Shown one piece after another: positions 9,321 to 17,696 of a DNA stretch of 64,000 nt. Origin of the DNA: Actomonas aquatica. GTDB taxonomy: Bacteria; Verrucomicrobiota; Verrucomicrobiia; Opitutales; Opitutaceae. The DNA is taken from contig NZ_CP139781.1 of assembly GCF_019679435.2 (NCBI RefSeq), forward strand, positions 5,328,001-5,392,000, read 5' to 3'. How positions within the stretch are numbered: the first letter of the stretch is position 1; every line of letters begins with the position of its first letter. The position numbers and the translations under genes were made by a program. Under the pieces are notes generated by a model. It made no database searches. It was not told where the DNA came from and worked only from the letters and a program-made list of their open reading frames with translations.

Positions 9321-9337
9321 CACGATGCGAGATCGTG
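9321..9337. promoter_or_regulatory. Short perfect inverted repeat just upstream of GH78 start
   Basis: CACGAT and ATCGTG are separated by five bases and lie 7-23 bp upstream of the GH78 start codon. It could be an operator or a leader hairpin masking the ribosome site; there is no independent support. Confidence 0.25.
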
Positions 9338-9357
9338 ACGGCGGCTCAACCCCGCGC

Positions 9358-9780
9358 TTACCACGCTTCGCGCACGGCGCGCTGCGCGCGGTCGGCGGAG
9401 ATCCGCAGGCGCAGCCAATGGCGCCAGCGACGCTCGCGGCGGCTTTGCTTGTAAAAGTCGTTGGCTTCGTGGGTGATGCCACGGCGGGAGCGAAGAGGAG
9501 CGAGCCCGCGCACGAAGCGGCGATCGAGTTCGAAACAGCCCGGCAGGAGCAGCCGCAGCAATGGGGCCAGGAGGCGGGCGTGCGGGTAGAGGGACCGCGA
9601 AAGCAGGTGGGAGGTAAACTCGTCCTCGGTCAGGTGGTGCGTCAGGCAGTAGCGCTCCTGCAGGTTCTCGGGGAGACCGGGCGAAACGGGGACACTCAAA
9701 ATACGGGCGGAACGCTGCACGCGGGGAGGCGATTCAGAACGGACAGAGGCTGGGATATTAGCGGTGGCAGAAATGGGCAT
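9358..9780 (-). CDS. Hypothetical protein, 140 aa, basic C-terminus
   Basis: I do not recognise this protein. The start at 9780 (MPISATANI) gives 140 residues with no signal peptide. The middle is ENLQERYCLTHHLTEDEF and the second half is arginine- and tryptophan-rich (SRRERRWRHWLRLRIS), which suggests RNA, DNA or membrane-surface contact. It is on the same strand as the rhamnosidase, 43 bp away, so it may share its transcript. The amino-acid composition looks like a real protein and not an antisense shadow, but there is no family evidence. Confidence 0.55.
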   Translation of the reverse strand: MPISATANIPASVRSESPPRVQRSARILSVPVSPGLPENLQERYCLTHHLTEDEFTSHLLSRSLYPHARLLAPLLRLLLPGCFELDRRFVRGLAPLRSRRGITHEANDFYKQSRRERRWRHWLRLRISADRAQRAVREAW

Positions 9781-9913
9781 AAGGTGATCAGCGAGAGGCC
9801 GGGATCGCCCCTGCAAAATTCGTGCCGAGGTAAGTTACAGCTCGGTGACTTGAGCGTGCGGGCTGCGGTGGTCTCGGCGGCCGGAATGGCGCGCGGCTTC
9901 GCGGGCGCGCGGG

Positions 9914-10249
9914 TCAGCGGGTTAGCTTGGCTTCCGCGGCGGCGATCATCCGGGGGTAGGCGGAGGTCAGGTCGACGCCATATTCGTCGGCGAGGACCAG
10001 AACGCTCCAGAGGCAGTCGGCCAACTCGTGAGCCAGCGGGGAGTCGTCGGCGGTGGTGGACGGTGAGCCAGCCGCGCCCTGCCGGCGGCCGTCGACGATC
10101 ATGCAGAGTTTTTGGAGTTCACCGACATCGGCGGCGAACCCTTGGGCGAGTTCGAGCCGGGACCAGGGGGCGCGGTCCTCGCGACGGGCGGATTCATCAA
10201 ATTGGCGGCGCAGGCGGCGGGCGTGGTCGATGAAAGGGGATAAGCTCAT
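9914..10249 (-). CDS. MazG-like nucleotide pyrophosphohydrolase
   Basis: The 111-residue all-alpha protein has the MazG-fold second metal-binding motif HELADCLWSVLVLADEYGVD at about residues 73-92 and a GELQKLC helix earlier, equivalent to the E(x)2E helix. Single-domain proteins of this size hydrolyse non-canonical or damaged (d)NTPs to monophosphates. The first acidic pair (DVGELQKL) is weaker than the canonical EExxE, so activity is likely but not certain. The start is the ATG at 10249. A divergent small gene begins 125 bp away. Confidence 0.8.
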   Translation of the reverse strand: MSLSPFIDHARRLRRQFDESARREDRAPWSRLELAQGFAADVGELQKLCMIVDGRRQGAAGSPSTTADDSPLAHELADCLWSVLVLADEYGVDLTSAYPRMIAAAEAKLTR

Positions 10250-10373
10250 GGTGCTGACAATGGCGGTTCTCAGCGCGAAGGGAATCCCTGGTCGGCCATG
10301 ACCCTACCGCTCTTGGCGAAAAATGTGCGTCGGCGGGTGACCCTTTGGCGGAGAAATTTCGCATCTAGAGGCG

Positions 10374-10619
10374 ATGCACCTCACCTCCAGCCCCTTCACC
10401 ACCCGTCCCGCCGCCCAGACGCCCGATTCCACCAGCATCGACGACCAGATTTTTCGCACCCTCATGGAGGTGGATGCCGCGGTGCGGGACTTGTTGCTTG
10501 CCCATCTGTGTGATGGCGACGAGCAGCGGCGCGAGCGCCTGCAGGCGACCGTCGAGGCGGCGTTGGCGTGGCGCGAACAGGATGAAGCGCCGCGGCGGGT
10601 TGACCTCTCCATGGCCTGA
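10374..10619 (+). CDS. Small hypothetical protein, 81 aa
   Basis: An open frame begins with MHLTSSPFTTRP and contains a plausible amphipathic helical segment (DQIFRTLMEVDAAVRDLLLAHL, shortened here to its core LMEVDAAVRDLLL). I do not recognise it. An antisense frame covers the same bases but is serine/arginine-rich shadow sequence. The stop codon overlaps a perfect hairpin at 10618-10638. It is kept because of its ordinary composition and position. Confidence 0.45.
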   Translation: MHLTSSPFTTRPAAQTPDSTSIDDQIFRTLMEVDAAVRDLLLAHLCDGDEQRRERLQATVEAALAWREQDEAPRRVDLSMA

Positions 10620-10638
10620 GCAACGCCCCTCGTTGCTC
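10618..10638 (+). terminator. Hairpin at 3' end of the 81-aa gene
   Basis: A perfect 8-bp stem GAGCAACG / CGTTGCTC with a five-base loop CCCCT begins inside the stop codon. There is no U tract, so termination is uncertain. Confidence 0.4.
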
Positions 10639-10830
10639 GATCAACCGTGGCCGTCGGCTGCTAGGTAAGGGCTGAGGAGTTTTCCCTGTGATGCTCTAAG
10701 GGGATACCCGTGGACGAGATTTGCTCTGCGGAGGGGCAAGATCTGCATTAGGTAGAAATACCTGATCCGAAAGTGCTTAGGTGGATCCATCGGGTGTCGA
10801 AAGCGGAGTTAATATTCCCGTCATTACCCG

Positions 10831-12801
10831 ATGAAAAAGAACCTCACCCTCGCGCAGCGCATCACCGCCGGATATGTCCTGCTTCTTACCGTTTGCGGCA
10901 TCTTTGGTGGTGTCGCCGTTTGGCGAATGCAAAAGTCGGCCGATGGGGCCGCTTTTCTGAACGAGGCGGTGACGCCGCAGCTGCAGATCTCCAACGACCT
11001 CAACCACCATGCCGCCTTGATGAACCGGGCGGCGCGGACCTACGGACTGACGGGGCAGGCGGATCAGCTGGAGATCGCCCGCGAGCACATGGGGGAACTC
11101 AAGCAGGATCTGCAGACCGCCCTGAAACTGTCGCAAAGTCATCCGGAGCTTCAAGCCATGGTGGTCGCGGTGCAAAAAGCCCAGGCGGCGATGGCTGAAT
11201 ACCAGAAGGACTTTAATGCGACCGAAGCGGAGCAGCAGAAGTTGACGCAAGTGAGTGCGGTGATGGACGGAGCCGCTGCACGTTTCTCGAGTGCCTTTGA
11301 GGCCTATATCGCCAGCCAATCCAACACGCTCGAAGTTGAAATCCTAGGCGAGGTCGACGATACCAAGATCCTCGAGACGCGCACGAAACTGGTGAAGGCG
11401 GGGGAAGCGTTCCGTTTGGGTAATCAGGCCCGCATTGAGAATTTTAAAAGTCAGGCCACCCGTGATCCCGCCGCGCTGGAAGCAGCTCTGCCGCTGTTTG
11501 ACCAGATTCTGACCCTCGGGAATGAGGTGGGCGAAATCACGGTGCTGGACGCCGATATCAAGGAACTGACGGTGGTGCGCAATGCCGTCACCGACTACCG
11601 TGAGGGGGTCCTCAATGTGATCACGTCGCTCAAGGCGATGAAGGCCTTGCAAGTGAAACGAACGGCCGCCGCCGACGCCTTCGATGCTGCCGTCGAAAAC
11701 TTTGTGGACGCCGCGATGGAGCAGACGGTGGACTACGCCGAGAACAGTTCCACCGGTCTGGCGGTGGTGGTCGGCACGACCATTTCCGGCGGCATATTTG
11801 TCGGTATCATCGGGCTCGTCATGGCGTGGTGGACGGTGCGCAGTATCAACCGATTGGTTACGGATATCGCGAATACTATCAACCAGGGAGCACTGCAGGT
11901 CGCGACTGCCGCGTCGCAGGTGTCCGGCTCCAGTCAGACCCTCGCCGAAGGCGCCAGTGAACAGGCCGCTTCGCTCGAAGAGATCAGTTCCTCGGTCGAG
12001 GAGCTGGTGAGCATGACCCATCGCAACCGTGATCACGCCGCCGCCTCGAAGACCGCGGCGAATCAGGCGCGCGGATCCGCCGAAACTGGCGTCGGGGAGA
12101 TGGAGCGCCTCGAGACCGCGATGCAGGCGATCAAAGAGTCTTCTGAGGAAATCGGGCGCATCATCAAGACGATCGACGAGATTGCCTTCCAAACCAATAT
12201 TCTGGCCCTCAACGCGGCGGTGGAAGCCGCCCGGGCGGGTGAGGCCGGAGCTGGGTTTGCCGTGGTGGCCGATGAAGTGCGGGCGCTCGCGCAACGTTCG
12301 GCCAAAGCGGCTCGCGAAACCGCGACGAAGATCGATGACGCCATGAGCCGCAGCAATCAGGGCGTCGAGCTTTCCGGTCGAGTGGTGAAGGCCCTCGAGG
12401 ACATTGTGGAGCGGGTGCGCGAAGTCGACTCGCTGGTTATCGAGGTTTCCAGCGGCTCCGAAGAGCAGAGCACCGGCCTGAATCAGGTCAGCACCGCGAT
12501 CACGCAGATGGACAGCGTCACACAGACGGGCGCTGCCAATGCGGAAGAAACCGCCGGTGCCGCCGAAGAACTCAACGCCCAATCGACCGAACTGCGCTCT
12601 GCGGCCGAGCAGCTGGCCGCCTTGGTGGGACTCAAAATGGAGTCCGAGGTCGAGAGCGGTCGTGGTCTGGGATCGATGATGGGAAGCGCGGTGTCCGTGT
12701 TGACCTCAGGTCGATCAAAATCCACGTCGCGAGCCCCGTCGAAGCCGGTCGCCACGGTCATGAGCAGCGGCGGGGATGACTCGATGGAATTCTTTCGCTG
12801 A
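10831..12801 (+). CDS. Methyl-accepting chemotaxis protein with long helical sensor
   Basis: The 656-residue receptor has TM1 at about residues 10-30, a mostly helical periplasmic domain at about 35-305 and TM2 at about 311-333. The cytoplasmic signalling domain includes the hairpin tip around [20 protein letters not shown] and [17 protein letters not shown]. The long sensor, with repeated heptad-like helices and no Cache signature, resembles four-helix-bundle or helical bimodular (HBM) sensors; the ligand is unknown. There is little room for a HAMP domain after TM2. No che or flagellar genes are in the window, so it must act with a kinase encoded elsewhere. Upstream is a 211-bp gap and downstream a bidirectional hairpin. 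Confidence 0.93.
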   Translation: MKKNLTLAQRITAGYVLLLTVCGIFGGVAVWRMQKSADGAAFLNEAVTPQLQISNDLNHHAALMNRAARTYGLTGQADQLEIAREHMGELKQDLQTALKLSQSHPELQAMVVAVQKAQAAMAEYQKDFNATEAEQQKLTQVSAVMDGAAARFSSAFEAYIASQSNTLEVEILGEVDDTKILETRTKLVKAGEAFRLGNQARIENFKSQATRDPAALEAALPLFDQILTLGNEVGEITVLDADIKELTVVRNAVTDYREGVLNVITSLKAMKALQVKRTAAADAFDAAVENFVDAAMEQTVDYAENSSTGLAVVVGTTISGGIFVGIIGLVMAWWTVRSINRLVTDIANTINQGALQVATAASQVSGSSQTLAEGASEQAASLEEISSSVEELVSMTHRNRDHAAASKTAANQARGSAETGVGEMERLETAMQAIKESSEEIGRIIKTIDEIAFQTNILALNAAVEAARAGEAGAGFAVVADEVRALAQRSAKAARETATKIDDAMSRSNQGVELSGRVVKALEDIVERVREVDSLVIEVSSGSEEQSTGLNQVSTAITQMDSVTQTGAANAEETAGAAEELNAQSTELRSAAEQLAALVGLKMESEVESGRGLGSMMGSAVSVLTSGRSKSTSRAPSKPVATVMSSGGDDSMEFFR

Positions 12802-12831
12802 ACCGACGGAATGACTCAGCGTGAATGAACC

Positions 12832-12859
12832 AAAGCGCGGTCCGTGAGGACCGCGCTTT
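12832..12859. terminator. Bidirectional terminator-like hairpin
   Basis: A perfect 12-bp stem AAAGCGCGGTCC / GGACCGCGCTTT with a GTGA loop sits between the convergent chemoreceptor and DUF3016 genes. The A and T ends of the stem itself provide short U tracts in both directions. Confidence 0.75.
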
Positions 12860-12888
12860 GCCTATTCGGAGGAGGGAGATCAGGTCGC

Positions 12889-13434
12889 TCAGGAGATCGA
12901 ACGCGACAGGTCGTAGATCAACTGGCGGGCGAGTTCGGTCTCATAGAAGAGCGTTTCGTCGTCGCGGAAGTTGATGATGTATTGGAAGTCCAGATCGGCG
13001 ATGCGGCGCTGGCCCTTGGTGACGACTTCGCCGGTGGGCGTGGTCACGCTGTATTCGACCAGGAAGCGCGGCGCGTAGATGCTGCGCACGATGCGCACGT
13101 CGTCATTCGGCGGCGTGAGGTTGGGCTCAAAGTCGCCGGCCATATCGATGTCGAGGAAGGTGAGGTGGAGATGGCGATCCTTCGGCAGGTAGCGCGGTGC
13201 GATGCGCTTGATCTCTTCACGCAACTGCTTCGCGAGCGCCTTTTGATTATCGGCGCGGGGGTTCATGCTGTAGCCGAAGTCGGTGTAGGACTCCATATCC
13301 TCGAATTCGACGCTGATCACGCCGTCGGGGTGCTGATGATCCTTGGACTTTTTATGATCGTCGGCCTGGAGCACCGTGCCGGTGCCGAGCGCCAGTGCGA
13401 TGAACGGAACGAGGGTTTTACGTAGTGCTTTCAT
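12889..13434 (-). CDS. DUF3016 family secreted protein
   Basis: The 181-residue product has an N-terminal signal peptide (MKALRKTLVPFIALALGTG). The mature region has the DUF3016 pattern: VEFEDMESYTDFGYS near residues 43-57, then APRYLPKDRHLHLTFLDIDM at about 91-110 and a C-terminal DFQYIINFRDDETLFYETE. Function of the family is unknown. The protein is probably periplasmic. The start at 13434 gives the signal peptide; the longer frame from 13557 passes through an inverted repeat and is unlikely to be coding. It may be monocistronic: the hairpin at 12832 follows it and an inverted repeat lies upstream. Confidence 0.8.
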   Translation of the reverse strand: MKALRKTLVPFIALALGTGTVLQADDHKKSKDHQHPDGVISVEFEDMESYTDFGYSMNPRADNQKALAKQLREEIKRIAPRYLPKDRHLHLTFLDIDMAGDFEPNLTPPNDDVRIVRSIYAPRFLVEYSVTTPTGEVVTKGQRRIADLDFQYIINFRDDETLFYETELARQLIYDLSRSIS

Positions 13435-13539
13435 GGTTACGTTGGATTTGAGGTGTTTGCTTTTGATAACCATGCGAGAATAGGCGCAACCCGTGTGCCA
13501 GTTACGTAAGTGCCCATGGCCCAGGGGGCGGTGCCTGTC

Positions 13540-13562
13540 CTGTATTGCAGGCTGCAATACAG
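13540..13562. promoter_or_regulatory. Perfect 11-bp inverted repeat between glcF and DUF3016 gene
   Basis: CTGTATTGCAG and CTGCAATACAG are separated by a single base. It lies 31 bp beyond the glcF stop and about 106 bp upstream of the DUF3016 start. A near-continuous palindrome without U tract fits a dimeric regulator site better than a terminator, but either is possible. Confidence 0.4.
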
Positions 13563-13592
13563 CAGGCGGGACAAGCCTTCAGGTTGCAACGC

Positions 13593-14879
13593 TCAGAGCC
13601 GGCCGGCGTAGGCGTCGCGGAGGATCTGCACCGTGTGGCGGATGGGGAGCGGCGGGCCACCGTCCTTGGCGAGATGACTCTTGATCTGAGTGAGGCAGCC
13701 GATGTTGCCGGTGGCGATCAGGTCGGCGTCGGTGGAGCGCAGGTGCCGGGCTTTTTGGCGGCCGAGGGAGGCGGCGATTTCCGGTTGATCGATGTTGTAG
13801 GAGCCGGCGGAGCCGCAGCAGGTGGCGCCGTCGGGAACCTCGATCACCTCGACGTTGGGGATGGCCCGCAGCAGGTCGCGCGGTGGGATGGTCACGCCCT
13901 GGGCGTTGGCGAGGTGACAGGCGTCGTGGTAGGCGATGCGCAGCGCGCGCGACGGCGCGGGGATGGGCTCGAGATCGGCGGCCAGTTTGGCGAGGTAAAC
14001 CGAGATGTCGCAGCTGCGCTCGGCAAAGGCGGTGGCGGCAGCTTCGGCGCGGGTGCCTTTGAGGATGAGGGGATATTCGTGCAAACCGGAGCCGCAACCG
14101 GCGGCGTTGGTGATGACGGCGTCGACGTCGGCCGGGAAGGCGGCGAGATTTTTAACCGCAAATTTTTGGGCAGAGGGCAGGTCGCCGACGTGCCAACTGA
14201 GCGCGCCGCAACAGCCTTGGGTTTCCGGGATGACAATCTCGATGCCGTTGCGGTTGAGCACCTCGATGGTGGCGTCGTTGATGTCGGGATCGAGCACCTG
14301 TTGGGCGCAACCGAGCAGGAGGGCGACGCGAGCGCGGACGGGCACTCCATCGGGCGGCGGCACCGTGGGCGGATAGACCACGAGGGGGGGCAGGGGCTCG
14401 TCGGGAATGAGCTCCAGCATGGGGCGCAGCGCGCGGGGCAGAAGAGGGGCGAGGGGTTGGGCGAGTCGGCCGGTGCGGGCGGCGAATTGGAAGCGGCTCG
14501 GATGCGGAATGGTGGTCGAGACGAGTTTGCGCCGCAGCTTCTCCATTAACGGGCGCTGGGGCTCACGCTCGGCGGCGGTGGACGCGCGATAGGCGCTGAC
14601 AAGGTCGCGGTAAGGCACGCCGGACGGGCAGGCCGGTTCGCAGGCGAGACAGCCGAGGCAAGCGTCGAGGTGAGGCGCGGCGTCGGCGACGGCGAGGGAG
14701 CCCTCAAGGACCTCCTTCATCAGCACAATGCGCCCGCGCGGGGAATCCATCTCGGTGCCGAGCTCGCGGTAGGTGGGGCAAGCCGGCAGGCAGAACCCGC
14801 AGTGCACACATTTCTCCACGGCGCGGGCCATGGGAGCGGTCAGGGGGCCGTGGGTATCAGGAGGAATGGCGTGCTGCAT
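13593..14879 (-). CDS. glcF: Glycolate oxidase iron-sulfur subunit
   Basis: The 428-residue protein has two 4Fe-4S ferredoxin motifs in the N-terminal quarter (CVHCGFCLPACP at about residues 17-28 and CLGCLACEPACP at about 68-79). Two CCG domains follow (QGCCGALSWHVG and GATCCGSAGSYN), as in GlcF and other heterodisulfide-reductase-like subunits. In GlcDEF it passes electrons from the flavoprotein subunits to the membrane quinone pool during glycolate or lactate oxidation. No glcD or glcE lies beside it here, so the partners must be elsewhere. The start is the ATG at 14879. Confidence 0.88.
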   Translation of the reverse strand: MQHAIPPDTHGPLTAPMARAVEKCVHCGFCLPACPTYRELGTEMDSPRGRIVLMKEVLEGSLAVADAAPHLDACLGCLACEPACPSGVPYRDLVSAYRASTAAEREPQRPLMEKLRRKLVSTTIPHPSRFQFAARTGRLAQPLAPLLPRALRPMLELIPDEPLPPLVVYPPTVPPPDGVPVRARVALLLGCAQQVLDPDINDATIEVLNRNGIEIVIPETQGCCGALSWHVGDLPSAQKFAVKNLAAFPADVDAVITNAAGCGSGLHEYPLILKGTRAEAAATAFAERSCDISVYLAKLAADLEPIPAPSRALRIAYHDACHLANAQGVTIPPRDLLRAIPNVEVIEVPDGATCCGSAGSYNIDQPEIAASLGRQKARHLRSTDADLIATGNIGCLTQIKSHLAKDGGPPLPIRHTVQILRDAYAGRL

Positions 14880-14940
14880 GGGGGGTAGTCAGATAGGGCA
14901 GACTCAGCCCGAAAGGCACGCAAGAACGGCACACGCCGCG

Positions 14941-15741
14941 CTAGCGGGAGGTGACGAACTCGTCTCGTCGTTGATAGGCTCGCAGGACTCGGGCATTATC
15001 GGCGGAAGCGGGCAAGGTGGCATCGATCATGACCTCGTAGCCCCAGTGCGGGATACCGTTGGTGTCGGGTGCGCCATGGACCCAGAGGACGAGGACCGAC
15101 GGTGTGAGCCATCCTTGCACTTCCGAGGAACAAGCGCGGTCGAGTTGGCGGGTGGTAAAAAACGGCGTGAGGTCGGTGCTGCGCACGGAGATGGAGGCTT
15201 GATCCAAGTCGTGAGTGTCGACGAGGAAGGCGTGGCGCCAGTGGTTTGGGCGGAGTTCGTTGAGCCCGATCCAGCGGCCTTGGGGCGACCAGTGGAGTGA
15301 TTCAAACTGGCCGGTGGACCAGAAGTAGCGTTGGTCCTGATCGGCCTGGCGGGTCATCTCGATGACGTTGGGCAAACCTTCGGTGCGCTTGAGCTGCGTG
15401 AACCACAGCCCGTCGGGAGAGGCGCCGCTGAGCGGGGCATGCGGACGTTGGCGCGGGTTGAAGAGACCGGCGGACAAGGCTTCCGCGGAGACCAAGGCGC
15501 GGTGCGTGTCGGGTGGGAAAAAGTGATCGTGGTTGGCGGGGGCCAGGGCGTCGAAACCGAGTTCGGCCACGTTCAGTTCCGCGAGCGGGATCCCCTGCCA
15601 GTTGATGGGAATGATGAGAAAGATGCCCCATTCCATGATGGGGAGAGCGGCGGGGCGCCGAGAGTTGAGGCAGCCCGGTAGGGATACGAGCACGGCCAAC
15701 GTGACGGCGAGCGGACGCAGATGACGGGCAAGCGTGGACAT
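14941..15741 (-). CDS. Hypothetical lipoprotein, 266 aa
   Basis: A lipoprotein signal (LAVTLAVLVSLPGC) has its lipobox cysteine at about residue 24, so the protein should be membrane anchored. The mature part contains IFLIIPINWQGIPLAEL, then IGLNELRPNHWRHAFLVD and a WVHGAPDTNGIPHWGYEV segment. I recognise no family. The strand is shared with the FlgO-like pair upstream, but a terminator at 15821-15853 separates them. Confidence 0.65.
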   Translation of the reverse strand: MSTLARHLRPLAVTLAVLVSLPGCLNSRRPAALPIMEWGIFLIIPINWQGIPLAELNVAELGFDALAPANHDHFFPPDTHRALVSAEALSAGLFNPRQRPHAPLSGASPDGLWFTQLKRTEGLPNVIEMTRQADQDQRYFWSTGQFESLHWSPQGRWIGLNELRPNHWRHAFLVDTHDLDQASISVRSTDLTPFFTTRQLDRACSSEVQGWLTPSVLVLWVHGAPDTNGIPHWGYEVMIDATLPASADNARVLRAYQRRDEFVTSR

Positions 15742-15820
15742 GAACAGGGGGGCAGATTCGTGGCCAGCGAAGGGCGTCAGCGTGGCAGCGCGCGTGGGTT
15801 GGGAAAAGCGGGAAGTGAGT

Positions 15821-15853
15821 AAAAGAAAAGCGCGACCGGGGAGGGTCGCGCTT
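15821..15853 (-). terminator. Intrinsic terminator after the FlgO-like gene
   Basis: On the minus strand a perfect 10-bp stem AAGCGCGACC / GGTCGCGCTT with a six-base loop is followed by TTTTCTTTT. It is nearly identical to the terminator at 17632-17665. Confidence 0.9.
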
Positions 15854-15880
15854 GATTGGTGCGAGGGTTTGCGCGAGCGC

Positions 15881-16858
15881 TTACTCGACGGTTACCGGGA
15901 CGTTCCGGAACTGAACGGGGAACCTTACGTTGCCGCTTTCACAAGATACTTCCAGCACCTGCAGATACTCCGACGGTTGCTCCGTCGCCGGAAAAACCAA
16001 GGAGGCGGCAGTGGAGATTTCGCGGATAAGATCCGAGGTGGCGTAAGTAGAGGCATCTTTGCTTCCGAGTTGGGACTGTTTAGCGCGGGCGACATTGCCA
16101 AAGGGATCAATGATACGGGAGAAACTGGAGTTGTAGGTTCCGTAGATCTTGAGTCGTAGATCTTCCTTCAAGGCAGTGATCCGCAGTTGGGCTTTGATGG
16201 AATCGCCGGACTTGGTGACGGAGAGCAGCTCAAAGCGGATATCCCGCGTGGTGATGGCGCCGGTTGGAGCGGGCGGAGGTTTAAGCTTCTGTTGGCGTTC
16301 TTGGAGCAGAGGAGGATCTCCCACGGTGGTCTGCCCGGCGGACTTGGCGAGGAGGTCGGCGACGGTGCCGACCTTGGGAATGCGGACCTGGGAGACGGAG
16401 AAGATCTTGGCGGTTTCGACGGAGATCAGGCGGGCGTTGATTTTAATGTCGTTGCCCAGGTCGACGATCGAGCCAGTGACCACGGCGTCGACGGCGAGGA
16501 ACTGGCCCAATTGTTTGATGGTGTCGGGATTGAGCAGGCCGGTGGCCCCCAGCTTATGCTCCGCCATGACTTGGGTGAGTTGGCGTCGCTCAACCACGTC
16601 GAACTTTCCCGGGCTCACAACGAAGAGTTGGGTGATCAATTCTTCGGCGAGGAACTGGCCGAAGTGACTGACGTCACCATTCAGATCCGCGAACTCCAGC
16701 ACGGCGACGCGTTGTTTGCCTTCGGCCTCAAGGTTGGTCGTGATTTGCGTCGCGAGATCGGCGATCCCGGACTCGAAGTCGGCGTGAAGGGATTGAGTCA
16801 GTATCACGCAGGCCCAGGCGGCGGCCATGGTGCGGCCTAGATATGAGGTCAGTTTCAT
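15881..16858 (-). CDS. FlgO/CsgG-like secreted protein
   Basis: The 325-residue protein has an N-terminal signal peptide and then a FlgO/CsgG-type core. RVAVLEFADLNGDVSHFGQF is near residue 50, DVVERRQLTQVMAEHKLGAT near 85 and DAVVTGSIVDLGNDIKINARL near 125. Such domains occur in outer-membrane assembly factors and in unknown periplasmic proteins. The C-terminal third (residues 195-325) is beta-rich and unassigned. The gene overlaps the upstream 171-residue gene by ATGA (16855-16858), indicating translational coupling. It lacks the lipobox of true CsgG, so a pore role is not supported. Confidence 0.8.
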   Translation of the reverse strand: MKLTSYLGRTMAAAWACVILTQSLHADFESGIADLATQITTNLEAEGKQRVAVLEFADLNGDVSHFGQFLAEELITQLFVVSPGKFDVVERRQLTQVMAEHKLGATGLLNPDTIKQLGQFLAVDAVVTGSIVDLGNDIKINARLISVETAKIFSVSQVRIPKVGTVADLLAKSAGQTTVGDPPLLQERQQKLKPPPAPTGAITTRDIRFELLSVTKSGDSIKAQLRITALKEDLRLKIYGTYNSSFSRIIDPFGNVARAKQSQLGSKDASTYATSDLIREISTAASLVFPATEQPSEYLQVLEVSCESGNVRFPVQFRNVPVTVE

Positions 16859-17370
16859 TGCGGGGGTGGATTTGGTTTTTGGAGGACAACGACCGTCGCT
16901 TGGCCAGTAGCGGGGTCGAAAGCGTTCAGATTGATGAGGTAGGTGAAAGCGGAGCTTTTCCAGGAGAGGAGGGGACCGGCGGTGATCACCGTTTTACGAA
17001 TCGGTGGTGAACCGTCTGCGGGGATTAAAGTGGCGGCGGCGATTTTGGAATCGGCGACAACCGACAGCGTCACACTGAACGAGAATTCGCCGTTTTCCGG
17101 AGACCAGGCTTCGCCTGAAGATAGGTGAAGCTCAGTCGATCGTGGAGCGGACAGGGTGGCTGGCGGGGTAACGGCGACCGGTGGCGGGGAACTTGACGAA
17201 GTGGCCGCTTGAGCTGCGGGCGGCGGCTCGTCTCGAAACCGCCTTTCGATGAAATCCACGACGTTAGTCAGGTTGGCCAAAAAGGTCACGGTGGCGACGA
17301 CTCCGGTTCCGGCTGCCGAGGCTTTCACCCACGGCGAGGAGGTCTTCAACTTCAGCAAGGCGGATTTCAT
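16855..17370 (-). CDS. Membrane-anchored hypothetical protein coupled to the FlgO-like gene
   Basis: The 171-residue product has one membrane segment at about residues 18-36 (VKASAAGTGVVATVTFLANL). A proline/serine-rich linker (about 45-75) and a beta-rich extracytoplasmic domain follow. I recognise no family. Its stop overlaps the start of the FlgO-like gene by four bases, so the two products are probably made together and may interact at the inner membrane (inference). Confidence 0.65.
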   Translation of the reverse strand: MKSALLKLKTSSPWVKASAAGTGVVATVTFLANLTNVVDFIERRFRDEPPPAAQAATSSSSPPPVAVTPPATLSAPRSTELHLSSGEAWSPENGEFSFSVTLSVVADSKIAAATLIPADGSPPIRKTVITAGPLLSWKSSAFTYLINLNAFDPATGQATVVVLQKPNPPPQ

Positions 17371-17696
17371 GACGATGGGGCACCTGGTTGCTGCCAGTTG
17401 AGTGCCAATCGACCGGTGGAATCCGCGCTCATTTTAGCCGAGTGGGCTGGGGCGCGAAGTCGAGCGGCTGCTTGTCCGGGGCGCGGTCTGGACATGGGAA
17501 GTTCAAGGCCGGGGCGAGCGGCTTCTTTTGGAATGGGGGTAGGCATCGGGTGGCGGACCGTCGAGTCGGAGCCAGCGAAGGCCGTATTGGGAACACCGCC
17601 GTCACGGGAGGAAAGCCCGAAACGTCTGGAGCAAAAGAAAAGCGCGACCGGGGAAGGTCGCGCTTGGGATAGAATTTGAGGAGACTCTGGAGGTGC
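17371..17696. other. Intergenic region, 326 bp
   Basis: No gene is supported here. It holds the upstream region of the 171-residue/FlgO operon and, at 17632-17665, the terminator of the GxGYxYP operon. Short GC-rich frames on the plus strand look like noise. Confidence 0.6.
17632..17665 (-). terminator. Intrinsic terminator after the GxGYxYP gene
   Basis: The minus-strand stem AAGCGCGACC / GGTCGCGCTT has a six-base loop and a TTCTTTTG tail, starting 32 bp after the stop. It differs from the terminator at 15821-15853 by one loop base over about 31 bp. Confidence 0.9.

Noticed and set aside
10304-10612. 102-codon minus-strand frame
   Set aside because: It is Ser/Arg-rich and opposite the more protein-like 81-codon plus-strand frame.
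10639-10830. Cyclic-di-GMP riboswitch upstream of the first chemoreceptor
   Set aside because: A small GAAA-capped hairpin (AGGTA/TACCT) is present, but the conserved GGTAGGTAGC-type core and receptor helix of that riboswitch are not.
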